Below are positions 28,574-37,215 of a DNA stretch of 64,000 nucleotides, piece after piece. Both the position numbers and the translations under genes were made by a program. Source of the stretch: Ottowia flava (GTDB taxonomy: Bacteria > Pseudomonadota > Gammaproteobacteria > Burkholderiales > Burkholderiaceae_C). Under the pieces are notes generated by a model, which saw only the letters and a list, made by a program, of their open reading frames with translations, was not told the origin of the DNA and searched no databases. How positions within the stretch are numbered: the first letter of the stretch is position 1; every line of letters starts with the position of its first letter. Where the stretch lies: positions 62,001 to 126,000 of the forward strand of contig NZ_VRUA01000002.1 in the NCBI RefSeq assembly GCF_008017535.1, in the 5' to 3' direction.

Positions 28574-30310
28574 TCAGAACGACTCCTGCACCTGCTCGGC
28601 GACGATGGCAGGCTTGACCGCCACGTCCGGCTGCACGCCCATGATGCGCAGCGTCTGCTGCACGACTTCGCTGAACACCGGCGCCGCCACCGTGCCGCCG
28701 TAGTAGGTGCCGTTGCTGGGCTCGTCGATCATGACGCCGACGATCAGGCGTGGCGACTCGATGGGCGCCATGCCGGTGAACCAGGCACGGTACCTGTTGG
28801 ACGCATAACCCTTGCCGACCTGCTTGCGTGCCGTGCCGGACTTGCCGCCCACCGAATACCCCACCGTCTGGGCACGCTGGCCCGTGCCGCCAGGACCGGC
28901 CGCCATGGCCAGCATCTTGCGGATGGCGCGAGCATTCTTGTCGGAAAACACCTTGACGCCCTGGATCGGCGTGTTGGAATCCAGCTTGAGCAGCGTGGCC
29001 GGGATGACCTCGCCACCATGCGAGAACGCGGTGTAGGAATGGACCATCTGGAACAGCGATGCCGACAGGCCATAGCCGTACGACATCGTGGCCTGCTCCA
29101 CCGGCTTCCAGTTCTTCCAGTAGCGCACCCGGCCGGTGGCCGCGCCCGGGAAGGCCAAGTCCGGCTTGCGCCCGTAACCCAGCGCCGAATAGGTTTCCCA
29201 CATTTCCTGCGGACGCAGCTTCTGCGCGATCTTCAGCGCGCCGACGTTGCTGGACTTCTGGATCACGCCCTCGACCGTCAGGTTGCCGTAGTTGTGCGTG
29301 TCCCGGATCGTGAAGCGGTCCAGCTGGTAGCTGCCGGGCGAGGTGTTGACCATGGTCTGCGGTGTGACGCGCCCCGCCTCCAGCGCAATGCCCACGGTGA
29401 TGGGCTTCATGGTGGAGCCCGGCTCGAACGTGTCCGTCAAGGCGATGTTGCGCAACTGCGCGCCGCTCAGGTTCTTGCGGTTGTCCGGCGAATAGCTCGG
29501 GTAGTTGGCCAGGGCCAGCACCTCGCCCGTCTGCGCATCCAGCACGACCACGCTGCCCGATTTGGCTTTGTGCGCCAGCACGGAGTCGCGTAGCTTCTGG
29601 TAGGCGAAAAACTGCACCTTGGAGTCGATTGACAGCTGAATGTCTTTGCCATCCACCGGTGGCACTTCATCACCCACCGCTTCCACCGCACGCCCCAGCC
29701 GGTCCTTGATGACGCGGCGCGAACCCGGCTTGCCCGCCAATTCCTTGTCGAACGACAGCTCAGCACCTTCCTGACCATGGTTTTCGACGTTGGCGAAGCC
29801 GACCACGTGCGCGGCGGCCTCACCTTCGGGGTACTTGCGCTTGTATTCGCGGCGCTGGTGAATGCCGGGGATCTTCAGCTCGGCGATCTGCTTGGCGATG
29901 GGCTCGTCCACCTGGCGCTTGATCCAGACGAAGGTCTTGTCCTCGTCGGCCAGTTTCTTGTTCAAATCGGCCATCGGCATGCCCAGCAGCTTGGCCAGTT
30001 GCTGCAGCTTGGCAGGGTCGCGCTCCACGTCTTCCGGAATGGCCCAGATGCTGGGCGCCACGACGCTGGAGGCCAACAACAAGCCATTGCGATCAAAGAT
30101 ACGGCCGCGGCTGGCTGGCATGTCCAGCGTGCGGGCAAAACGCACCTCGCCCTGGCGCTGGAAGAAGGCGTTGCCGAACACCTGAACGTAAGCGGCGCGG
30201 CCAATCAGCACGATGAAGGCCAGCGCCAGCATCGCCACGATGAACTTGCTGCGCCAGACCGGCGTCTTGGACGCCAGCAGCGGACTGGAGGTATAGCGGA
30301 TGTCCCTCAC
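28574..30310 (-). CDS. ftsI: Septal transpeptidase FtsI (PBP3)
   Basis: The 578-residue class B penicillin-binding protein has one N-terminal helix (about residues 22-42), the dimerisation domain opening ASRGRIFDRNG, and transpeptidase motifs SxxK in EPGSTMKPI near residue 300, SSN in QKSSNVGAL near residue 350 and KSGTA near residue 490. It cross-links septal peptidoglycan with FtsW. GTG 30310 overlaps the ftsL stop as GTGA; the much longer upstream frame is an artefact crossing ftsL. Confidence 0.96.
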   Translation of the reverse strand: MRDIRYTSSPLLASKTPVWRSKFIVAMLALAFIVLIGRAAYVQVFGNAFFQRQGEVRFARTLDMPASRGRIFDRNGLLLASSVVAPSIWAIPEDVERDPAKLQQLAKLLGMPMADLNKKLADEDKTFVWIKRQVDEPIAKQIAELKIPGIHQRREYKRKYPEGEAAAHVVGFANVENHGQEGAELSFDKELAGKPGSRRVIKDRLGRAVEAVGDEVPPVDGKDIQLSIDSKVQFFAYQKLRDSVLAHKAKSGSVVVLDAQTGEVLALANYPSYSPDNRKNLSGAQLRNIALTDTFEPGSTMKPITVGIALEAGRVTPQTMVNTSPGSYQLDRFTIRDTHNYGNLTVEGVIQKSSNVGALKIAQKLRPQEMWETYSALGYGRKPDLAFPGAATGRVRYWKNWKPVEQATMSYGYGLSASLFQMVHSYTAFSHGGEVIPATLLKLDSNTPIQGVKVFSDKNARAIRKMLAMAAGPGGTGQRAQTVGYSVGGKSGTARKQVGKGYASNRYRAWFTGMAPIESPRLIVGVMIDEPSNGTYYGGTVAAPVFSEVVQQTLRIMGVQPDVAVKPAIVAEQVQESF

Positions 30311-30621
30311 GGCGTCCGTCCTTGCGCCGGGGGCGCCGAAGCCACTGGCGACACCGCGCTCGCCGAAGTCACGTATTCGGTGACGGCCGGCGTCACCGTG
30401 CGCATGGCCAACTTGTCCTTGGCCAAGGTTTCGACGCGCAGCGACGTTGCCGCGGCGCGCTTTTCCACTTCCAGGCGCCCATGCTCGGTTTCGAGGCGAT
30501 GCGCCTCGGCAACGGCGCGATCCAGTTCCGTGAACAGGCGGCGCGAGTCGTACTGCACCCGAACCAGGTACATCGCCGACACCATCAAGGCGGCCAGCAG
30601 AACGATCGCAAGCCGGGTCAT
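30307..30621 (-). CDS. ftsL: Cell division protein FtsL
   Basis: A 104-residue bitopic protein: transmembrane helix at residues 3-22, then a heptad-like coiled coil ([20 protein letters not shown], residues 27-46) and a short Ala/Pro-rich tail. It forms the FtsQLB complex that activates FtsWI. It overlaps rsmH and ftsI by four bases each. Confidence 0.92.
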   Translation of the reverse strand: MTRLAIVLLAALMVSAMYLVRVQYDSRRLFTELDRAVAEAHRLETEHGRLEVEKRAAATSLRVETLAKDKLAMRTVTPAVTEYVTSASAVSPVASAPPAQGRTP

Positions 30622-31559
30622 GCGCGCCCCCCGCGATGGTTCGCAGGCAGCGGTGCCTGGGTGCGTTCGGCCACGCGCATGATGGCGCTGCGCGCACGCG
30701 GGTTGGCAGCGACTTCGGCTTCGCCCGGGCGCACGCGCGCCAGTGCGCGCAGCAAGGTCGGCGCCGGCTCGGCGAAGGGCGCGCGGCGGTCCACCACGGC
30801 ACGCGAGTGCCGCGCAATGAACTGCTTGACGATGCGGTCTTCCAGCGAATGGAAGCTGATCACCACGAGCCGACCTCCGGGTTGAAGCACATGCAGGCTG
30901 CCTTCTAGCGCCTGCTGGAGCTCTTCAAGCTCCCCGTTGACGAAAATCCGAACAGCCTGAAATGTGCGCGTTGCAGGGTTCTGGCCCGGCTCGCGGGTTT
31001 TGACCGCGCCAGCCACGAGTTCGGCCAATTCAGCGGTGGATGCAAGAGGGCCCCGTTCCTGTCGGCGCGCGACAATCGCCTTTGCAATGGGGACAGCAAA
31101 CCGTTCTTCGCCGTAGTCACGAATCACCTCTGCAATCTGCCGTTGATCGGCCACCGCCAGCCACTCCGCAGCACTTTGGCCCCGCGTGGGGTCCATGCGC
31201 ATGTCGAGTGGACCGTCGGCACGAAAAGAAAAACCCCGCTCGGGGTTGTCGATCTGCGGCGAGCTGATGCCCAGGTCCATCAACACCCCGGTCACGCTGG
31301 CCGGCGGCAACTCGCCCAGCGCCGCAAAGCCCTGGTGCCTGATCGAGAAACGCTCGTCGCGGATTTGCGCGGCCTCGGCCAGCGCCTCCGGGTCCTTGTC
31401 GAAAGCCAGCAGACGCCCCGCCGCCCCCAGTTGGGCCAGCAGCGCGCGCGAATGGCCCCCGCGCCCGAAGGTGGCGTCCACGTAGAGGCCATCTGCACGG
31501 GTGATCAGTGCGTCGATCGCCTCGTTCAGCAAGACGGTGGTGTGCGTCCATGTGTTCAC
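30618..31559 (-). CDS. rsmH: 16S rRNA m4C1402 methyltransferase RsmH (MraW)
   Basis: The 313-residue enzyme opens [18 protein letters not shown], then [14 protein letters not shown] (SAM binding) near residue 29, [19 protein letters not shown] near residue 95 and [15 protein letters not shown] near residue 243. It methylates N4 of C1402 in 16S rRNA. Start GTG 31559 gives the usual length and leaves 16 bp to mraZ; a longer frame overlaps mraZ and is rejected. Confidence 0.94.
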   Translation of the reverse strand: MNTWTHTTVLLNEAIDALITRADGLYVDATFGRGGHSRALLAQLGAAGRLLAFDKDPEALAEAAQIRDERFSIRHQGFAALGELPPASVTGVLMDLGISSPQIDNPERGFSFRADGPLDMRMDPTRGQSAAEWLAVADQRQIAEVIRDYGEERFAVPIAKAIVARRQERGPLASTAELAELVAGAVKTREPGQNPATRTFQAVRIFVNGELEELQQALEGSLHVLQPGGRLVVISFHSLEDRIVKQFIARHSRAVVDRRAPFAEPAPTLLRALARVRPGEAEVAANPRARSAIMRVAERTQAPLPANHRGGRA

Positions 31560-31575
31560 CGCGCAAGGCCTGCCG

Positions 31576-32004
31576 TTAGAAAACGAATTCCTTGAAGGAA
31601 TCGGGCATGCCTTCTTCCAGCGCCTTGGCCTCCTCGGCTTCGTAACTCGCCTTGTCCCACAGCTCGAAGTGGGCCCCCATACCGAGCAACATGACTTCGC
31701 GCGTGATGTTGGCAGCGGCGCGCAATTCCGGCGCCACCAGCACGCGGCCGGTGGCATCCATCTCCACATCCATGGCGTTGCCCATGAAGATGCGTTTCCA
31801 GCGCTGCGCGCTCATGGGCAGTTGCACGATGCGGTCGCGGAATTTTTCCCATTCGGGACGCGGAAAGACCATCAGACAGCCGTCGGGGTGGCGCGTGATG
31901 GTCAACTGGCCGGCGGCCGTCGCCACCAGGACGTCACGATGCCGGGTCGGCACGGAAAGCCTCCCCTTTGCATCCAGACTCAGCGATGACGGCCCTTGAA
32001 ACAC
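31576..32004 (-). CDS. mraZ: Transcriptional regulator MraZ
   Basis: A 142-residue double SpoVT-AbrB-like (MraZ) protein with DxxGR-type motifs [15 protein letters not shown] near residue 11 and [14 protein letters not shown] near residue 86. MraZ binds direct repeats upstream of its own gene and controls the dcw cluster. GTG 32004 is preferred over GTG 32055 because it gives the family N terminus [15 protein letters not shown], usual length, and has GGGAAG 4 bp upstream. Confidence 0.93.
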   Translation of the reverse strand: MFQGPSSLSLDAKGRLSVPTRHRDVLVATAAGQLTITRHPDGCLMVFPRPEWEKFRDRIVQLPMSAQRWKRIFMGNAMDVEMDATGRVLVAPELRAAANITREVMLLGMGAHFELWDKASYEAEEAKALEEGMPDSFKEFVF

Positions 32005-32041
32005 CTGACTTCCCTGCTTTGTGCCCAACAAGACGGGAAAG

Positions 32042-32076
32042 GCACTTTCCCCCACTTAATTGCACTTTTTTGCACT
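32042..32076 (-). promoter_or_regulatory. MraZ operator: four boxes with 10-bp spacing
   Basis: On the minus strand the pentamers AGTGC (32076-32072), AGTGC (32066-32062), AGTGG (32056-32052) and AGTGC (32046-32042) are exactly 10 bp apart, centred about 55 bp upstream of the mraZ start. MraZ is known to bind GTG-type boxes repeated at 10-bp intervals. The box base composition (GTGC rather than GTGGG) differs from the E. coli form. Confidence 0.75.
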
Positions 32077-32381
32077 GTAGCAGGAAAACGTCAAGCGGCA
32101 AGGACGCCACACAAATTATTTCAATGAAATCAAGACCTTAGCTGGGTTTTCGACCAGTTCGAAAAATAAAATCGCTTTGAAATTAGGCACTTAGCCTCGA
32201 CAGTCAAAGTAGCGCCTGCACTAACCGAATCCGCGCAGCCGCGCAACACTTAGCGCGACAAACGCACACTCGCGTGGCGCGGCGCGCTACGCTGAACCGC
32301 TGCATAGGCTGCCCGGCGGTGGCGACTTGCACCTGATTCCCTGGCGGCGGCACACACCCTTCGCCCAACTGGCCCAGTCAC
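32077..32381. other. AT-rich intergenic region upstream of the dcw cluster
   Basis: About 305 bp between the MraZ boxes and the hslU terminator contain no supported gene. The part from about 32105 to 32205 is clearly more AT-rich than its surroundings and is the likely place of the main dcw promoter, but I could not pick a convincing -35/-10 pair. TTGACG occurs at 32094-32089 on the minus strand. Confidence 0.5.
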
Positions 32382-32404
32382 AAAAAAGGGCCCCGAAGGG
32401 CCCT
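32382..32404 (-). terminator. Rho-independent terminator of hslU
   Basis: On the minus strand AGGGCCC-TTCG-GGGCCCT is followed by a run of T. It lies 20 bp after the hslU stop and separates the dksA-hslU operon from the dcw cluster. Confidence 0.88.
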
Positions 32405-32423
32405 GGTGATCTCGCACACGCCG

Positions 32424-33758
32424 TCAGAGGATGTAGCGCGACAAATCTTCGTCCTTGCTCAGCGCCGACAGGCGCTGATCGACGTACGCGGCGTCGATGC
32501 GCACCGTCTGGCCCTCATGCCGCGTGGCGGCGAAGCTCAGTTCTTCCAGCAGTCGCTCCATGATGGTCGACAGGCGACGCGCGCCGATGTTCTCGGTGGA
32601 CTCGTTCACGGCGAAGGCGATTTCGGCCAGCCGCGCGATGCCTTCTGCCGCGAAATCCAGCGTGACCCCCTCGGTCGCCATCAGCGCCTGGTACTGGCGC
32701 ACCAGCGATGCGTCGGTCTGCGTCAGGATGGCCTCGAAGTCCTTGACCGACAACGATTGCAGCTCCACCCGGATCGGCAGCCGCCCCTGCAACTCGGGAA
32801 TCAGGTCGCTGGGCCGCGACAGGTGGAACGCGCCCGACGCGATGAACAGGATGTGGTCGGTGCGCACGATGCCGTACTTGGTGGTCACCGTCGTGCCCTC
32901 GACCAGCGGAAGCAGGTCGCGCTGCACGCCCTGGCGCGACACCTCGGCGGTGCTGCCACCTTCCATGCTGCGCGACGCCACCTTGTCGATCTCGTCGATG
33001 AAGACGATGCCGTTCTGCTCCAGGTTGTGCAGCGCCTGCACTCGGATTTCATCTTCGTTGACCAGCTTGCCGGCTTCTTCGTCGACCAGCAGCTTCATGG
33101 CCTCGGCGATCTTCACGCGGCGCAGCTTGCGGCGCCCGGCGCCCAAGTTGCCCAGCACACCCTTGAGCTGCTCGGCCATGTCTTCCATGCCCGGCGGGCT
33201 CATGATTTCCATGGTGGGCGCGGGCTGGGCGAGTTCCAGCTCGATTTCCTTGTCGTCCAGTTGGCCTTCGCGCAGCTTCTTGCGGAAGGACTGGCGCGCC
33301 GAGCTGTCGCCCGCCGGCGCATTGCTGCCGTCGGCATTGCGGGCAGGCGGCAGCAGCACGTCCAGCACGCGGTCTTCGGCCAGGTCTTCGGCGCGCGAGC
33401 GGTGCTGCTTCATGGCCTGCTCGCGCTGCTGCTTGACCGCCATCTCGGCCAGGTCACGGATGATCGAATCGACGTCCTTGCCAACGTAGCCGACTTCGGT
33501 GAACTTGGTCGCCTCCACCTTGATAAAGGGCGCATTGGCCAGCTTGGCCAGGCGGCGCGCAATCTCGGTCTTGCCCACGCCGGTGGGGCCGATCATCAGA
33601 ATGTTCTTGGGCGTGATCTCGGGGCGCAGCTTTTCGTCGACCTGCTGGCGGCGCCAGCGGTTGCGCAGTGCGATGGCCACGGCGCGCTTGGCGTCCTGCT
33701 GACCCACGATGTGGCGGTCGAGTTCGGAGACGATTTCCTGCGGCGTCATGGAAGACAT
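32424..33758 (-). CDS. hslU: HslU, ATPase subunit of the HslVU protease
   Basis: The 444-residue AAA+ unfoldase has [22 protein letters not shown] near the N terminus, Walker [10 protein letters not shown] near residue 58, the pore loop motif [12 protein letters not shown] near residue 85, Walker [11 protein letters not shown] near residue 250 and the C-terminal YIL that docks into HslV. It feeds unfolded substrates into HslV. An 89-bp gap carrying a dispersed repeat separates it from hslV, yet both remain in the same direction. Confidence 0.96.
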   Translation of the reverse strand: MSSMTPQEIVSELDRHIVGQQDAKRAVAIALRNRWRRQQVDEKLRPEITPKNILMIGPTGVGKTEIARRLAKLANAPFIKVEATKFTEVGYVGKDVDSIIRDLAEMAVKQQREQAMKQHRSRAEDLAEDRVLDVLLPPARNADGSNAPAGDSSARQSFRKKLREGQLDDKEIELELAQPAPTMEIMSPPGMEDMAEQLKGVLGNLGAGRRKLRRVKIAEAMKLLVDEEAGKLVNEDEIRVQALHNLEQNGIVFIDEIDKVASRSMEGGSTAEVSRQGVQRDLLPLVEGTTVTTKYGIVRTDHILFIASGAFHLSRPSDLIPELQGRLPIRVELQSLSVKDFEAILTQTDASLVRQYQALMATEGVTLDFAAEGIARLAEIAFAVNESTENIGARRLSTIMERLLEELSFAATRHEGQTVRIDAAYVDQRLSALSKDEDLSRYIL

Positions 33759-33777
33759 GAAGTATTTATGCCAAATA

Positions 33778-33826
33778 GGGCTGCAGCGCTACAACCATCT
33801 GCGCGAGCAGCTATGTTAAAAATAGC
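33778..33826 (-). repeat. Dispersed repeat, copy 12 (between hslV and hslU)
   Basis: On the minus strand: ACATAGCTGCTCGCGCAG, ATGGTTGTAGCGCTGCAGCCC. It lies inside an operon, in the space between two genes whose products form one complex. Confidence 0.8.
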
Positions 33827-33847
33827 AACCTGAGCGACCGCTCGAGG

Positions 33848-34393
33848 TCAGAGCGTCTCGATCGTGTGGTGCATGTTGGTGTAGATGCACAGCTCGCCCG
33901 CGATTTCCAGCGCTTTCTTGACCACCTGGTCGGCCGGCAGATCGGTGTGGTCCAGCAAGGCCTTGGCGGCCGATTGGGCGTAGGCGCCGCCCGAACCGAT
34001 GGCCACCAGCCCGTGCTCCGGCTCCAGCACGTCGCCGTTGCCGGTGATGATGAGCGACGCTTCGCGGTCGGCCACCGCCAGCATGGCTTCCAGCCGGCGC
34101 AATACGCGGTCGGTGCGCCAGTCCTTGGTGAGCTCGATCGCTGCACGGGTCAGGTGGCCCTGGTGCTTTTCCAGCTTGGCTTCAAAGCGCTCGAACAGGG
34201 TGAACGCGTCGGCCGTGGCGCCCGCAAAGCCGGCCAGCACCTTGCCGTGGAACAGCTTGCGCACCTTGCGCGCCGAGCCCTTGACGACGATGTTGCCCAG
34301 CGTCACCTGGCCATCGCCACCGATCGCCACCTGCCAGCCTTCGGGCGTCTGGCGCCGCACGCTGATGATTGTTGTGCCGTGAAAGGGTTCCAT
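33848..34393 (-). CDS. hslV: HslV, peptidase subunit of the HslVU protease
   Basis: A 181-residue proteasome-type threonine peptidase: [39 protein letters not shown] and [15 protein letters not shown] are all family blocks. The catalytic Thr is not residue 2 but follows a short leader MEPFHG, so an N-terminal cleavage of six residues is implied. It forms hexameric rings capped by HslU. Confidence 0.96.
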   Translation of the reverse strand: MEPFHGTTIISVRRQTPEGWQVAIGGDGQVTLGNIVVKGSARKVRKLFHGKVLAGFAGATADAFTLFERFEAKLEKHQGHLTRAAIELTKDWRTDRVLRRLEAMLAVADREASLIITGNGDVLEPEHGLVAIGSGGAYAQSAAKALLDHTDLPADQVVKKALEIAGELCIYTNMHHTIETL

Positions 34394-34453
34394 CGCGTCC
34401 AGATGGGGGCGATGCGGCGCGGCGCAAGTCCTGCGCCACGCAAAAATTGGGGC

Positions 34454-36241
34454 TTAGTCGCTGCGCGGCAGCACGCGTGCGGCGTCCTGGATGCCGATGA
34501 CGCCGAAAAACGCCGCCACCAGGCGGTTGACCTGCTTGAAGGTCACCGGTCGGCCTTCGCTCTTTTGCTGCATGGCCCAGTTCAGCAGGTCGCCCGCGGC
34601 GCCAAAGTCGACGCGCAACAGTTTGCGGCAGTTGAGTTCGAACATGCCGATGCCGCGACCGTCAGCAAAGGGCGCCAGCGCCTGGTCGGCCGCGCCGACG
34701 AGTTCGCCTTCGAGTGTGCCGCGAAACACCCCAGCCTCATCGACCGAGGGCGCGCCGGTCGATGGCGGCGCCGAATCAAGCTGCGACTCACCCGTGGCAT
34801 CGGGGCCGAAATCGCTTGGCACCACCGTCTGCCCCTCTTCAGTCATGCGATTGAAGCTGCCCGCCGGCTCTTCCCACGCCGGCGGCGAGACCTCGTAGGT
34901 CACGCAGTAGTTCAGCGCGACCAGCTCGAACTCGTCCATCTCCCGCTGCAGGCGCAACAAGGCCAGGCGCGCGTCCCACCATTGCGGATCGGCCTCCCGG
35001 TCGTCGGTAGGCGAACGCTCGGCCAGCACTGCCAACAGCCGGTCGTCGCCCAGAAACTTCAGGCCGCCGGGCTGGTTGCCCCAACGCTTGAGCACGTCGA
35101 TCAGCCCCGGCAGGGCCGTGGGCTCGATGGTCTTGAGATGGCGCCAGTCGACGCGCCACGGCGGTGGGTTGCGCTGCAGGCTGGCCTTGAGCGCGGCCAC
35201 CGACTGCGTGCCGATGGTCGAAGGGCTGACCCAGTGGAACAGGCCCGACACCACGGCTGCCGGCGGCGTGATCGGGGCCGGCGCGGACACAGCGCCCGCT
35301 TCGGTGACCAGCGCCCATTGCGGCGCCGAGCGCCCGAACAGGTCGGCAAAATCGATCGCGGCGTCGTCGAATTTGTCCTGCTGGAGGCTGGCACGGTAGA
35401 GATCGAACAACGTCAGCCAGGTGTCCATGTCCCGGTGACGGCTCCCGCCATCGCGCAGCAATTCCATCAGCCCGGCCTCGGCACCAGCGACGTCGCCATT
35501 GGCGAAGCGGATCGCCGCTTCCTCGATCTCAGGGTCCTGCTTGGCCTCGACGACCACTTCCACATTGAAATCTGCGTGTCCGCCGAAAAGCACCACGCCT
35601 GAGCGCGAATCTGCCGACGTGTCCACCGTGGCACCCAGCGCCGCGGGCATCGGCGCCGCGGCCAGATCCGGCATCGTTGGCGCAGGCGGCCGGTTCAGCA
35701 GCTCCTCGCCCATCGTCTCGGTAGGGACGAAGGCACGCACCTGAGGCGGGCCACCTGCACCCACCGGCCGTACTTCCGGCTCCGCGGCGGCAGACTGCAT
35801 GGGCAGGGGTTGCGGCTGTGCTGTTACCGCACCCGGCGTCACCTCGGCAGCCGCGCCGGGCGCCGCCGCTGCCCCCGCCTTGTGCTTGAACCAGGCGGTG
35901 GACATCTGCGCTTCGATCTCGTCGATCTTCTTGAGTGTGCGGGCGCGCTCGCCGGTGTTGGCCGGCTGACTGCTGGGATAGAAGGATGGACTGGCCTGCA
36001 CCTCGCGCCCATCGGCATCGCCACGTCGGCGCAGCTTGCGCAGCATGTCGAATTCGCGGTTGCGCACGAAATCGTTGCGCCGCTTGCGCACGATCATTTC
36101 CTTGAGCGCCAGCCGGGATTCGGCATCACCGCTGTCCGTGTCCGGTCGATCCAGGTCCGACCAGTGCGTGGTCGGGCTGGTGACGAACTTCACCATCTTG
36201 GACAGCAGTCCGCCTGGGCGTGTTCCGGAATCCTTGCTCAT
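34454..36241 (-). CDS. Large STAS-domain protein between dksA and hslV
   Basis: A 595-residue cytoplasmic protein with a charged N terminus (residues 1-110, rich in Arg/Lys/Asp), a Pro/Ala-rich disordered region (110-220), a helical repeat-like region with acidic stretches (225-330), and a C-terminal STAS-like domain (about 500-590: TLEGELVGAADQALAPFADG, then RVDFGAAGDLLNWAMQQ). STAS domains usually act as switch partners of kinases; the partner is not evident. Relatives sit at the same place beside dksA in other Burkholderiales, as I recall. ATG 36241 is chosen; the upstream extension overlaps dksA. Confidence 0.75.
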   Translation of the reverse strand: MSKDSGTRPGGLLSKMVKFVTSPTTHWSDLDRPDTDSGDAESRLALKEMIVRKRRNDFVRNREFDMLRKLRRRGDADGREVQASPSFYPSSQPANTGERARTLKKIDEIEAQMSTAWFKHKAGAAAAPGAAAEVTPGAVTAQPQPLPMQSAAAEPEVRPVGAGGPPQVRAFVPTETMGEELLNRPPAPTMPDLAAAPMPAALGATVDTSADSRSGVVLFGGHADFNVEVVVEAKQDPEIEEAAIRFANGDVAGAEAGLMELLRDGGSRHRDMDTWLTLFDLYRASLQQDKFDDAAIDFADLFGRSAPQWALVTEAGAVSAPAPITPPAAVVSGLFHWVSPSTIGTQSVAALKASLQRNPPPWRVDWRHLKTIEPTALPGLIDVLKRWGNQPGGLKFLGDDRLLAVLAERSPTDDREADPQWWDARLALLRLQREMDEFELVALNYCVTYEVSPPAWEEPAGSFNRMTEEGQTVVPSDFGPDATGESQLDSAPPSTGAPSVDEAGVFRGTLEGELVGAADQALAPFADGRGIGMFELNCRKLLRVDFGAAGDLLNWAMQQKSEGRPVTFKQVNRLVAAFFGVIGIQDAARVLPRSD

Positions 36242-36275
36242 GGACGGTGAAAAGGCCGCGTGGGGGTGCTTTCGC

Positions 36276-36920
36276 TCAGTCGCCGAACATCTTTTGCTTG
36301 AGCTCGCGCCGCTGCTGCGCCTCAAGCGACAGCGTGGCGGTGGGGCGGGCCAGCAGGCGCGGCACGCCGATCGGCTCGCCGGTCTCATCGCAGTAGCCGT
36401 AATCCCCTGCGTCGATGCGGCCGATCGACTGCTCGATCTTCTTGAGCAGCTTGCGCTCGCGGTCGCGCGTGCGCAACTCCAGCGCGTGCTCTTCCTCGAT
36501 CGTGGCACGGTCGGCCGGATCGGGCACCACTACCGTGTCGTCGCGCAGGTTTTCAGCCGTCTGGCCGGCGTTGGCGAGGATGTCGTCCTTGAGCTGCACC
36601 AGCTTCATGCGGAAGTAGGCCAGCTGTTTGTCGTTCATGTACTCCGTGTCGGGCATGGCCACGACTTCGGCATCGGACAACTCCTCGATGCTCTTGGTTT
36701 TCCAGTTGTTGGCCAGCTTCGGGTCTTTCTTGACCGGAATGGCCACGGGTGGCGTAGCAACAGTGGACATAGGGACGGGTAACACTTTCAACGTGGCCGG
36801 CGCTGCGGTCGCAACGGAACGGGGGGTTGTCGCGGGCGCTGACGCCTTGGCCGGCCGCGCAGCCGCCTTGGATTTGGCGGGCGTGGCCTTGACAGGGCCT
36901 TTAGGAGCTGTGGATTTCAC
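36276..36920 (-). CDS. dksA: RNA polymerase-binding factor DksA (Cys-poor, N-terminally extended)
   Basis: The 214-residue protein has a Lys/Ala/Pro-rich tail (residues 1-70), the coiled-coil region with YMNDKQLAYFRMKL and the tip segment DPADRATIEEEHALELRTRDRERK, and a C-terminal zinc-finger region. Only one of the four classical zinc cysteines is present (YGYCDETGEP; the others are Thr, Ser and Ala), as in Cys-poor DksA types. It works with ppGpp at the RNA polymerase secondary channel. Start GTG 36920 has AGGAGA 8 bp upstream. It heads the dksA-STAS-hslV-hslU run. Confidence 0.92.
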   Translation of the reverse strand: MKSTAPKGPVKATPAKSKAAARPAKASAPATTPRSVATAAPATLKVLPVPMSTVATPPVAIPVKKDPKLANNWKTKSIEELSDAEVVAMPDTEYMNDKQLAYFRMKLVQLKDDILANAGQTAENLRDDTVVVPDPADRATIEEEHALELRTRDRERKLLKKIEQSIGRIDAGDYGYCDETGEPIGVPRLLARPTATLSLEAQQRRELKQKMFGD

Positions 36921-37086
36921 GTCAACTGTCTCCTGTGAAGCGCGGCGCCAGATGCGACGGCTACAACCTTGGTATCCAGCGAATGAAGCAGTACCCTTTT
37001 CATCCGCGCCAAGCCCTGTTTTTGGCTTTCTTGGGCAATCTGATCAGGGCATTCGTTCTTGGCCGATGCCCTGCTCAAAGGCGGCG

Positions 37087-37092
37087 ATTGTA
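37087..37092 (-). promoter_or_regulatory. Possible -10 box of the dksA promoter
   Basis: On the minus strand GGCTACAATCG contains TACAAT, about 165 bp upstream of the dksA start; the -35 position (TTCGCG, 17 bp away) is weak. The rest of the 295-bp gap 36921-37215 shows no gene I can support. Confidence 0.4.
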
Positions 37093-37215
37093 GCCACGTC
37101 CAGGGTTGCCGCGAAATCACCCTACCTCGGTGCAAACCCGGAAACGGCCATTTTCGTCGGATCGTGTGACGGATGTGCAAGCTGACCGCCGTGCTTCCCG
37201 ACCAACACAGCACCC

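Noticed and set aside
28574-30817. 747-codon version of FtsI with a long N-terminal extension
   Set aside because: The extension crosses ftsL in another frame; GTG 30310 overlapping the ftsL stop gives the normal protein.
33866-35602. 578-codon plus-strand frame
   Set aside because: Antisense to hslV and the STAS protein gene; composition is that of a shadow frame.
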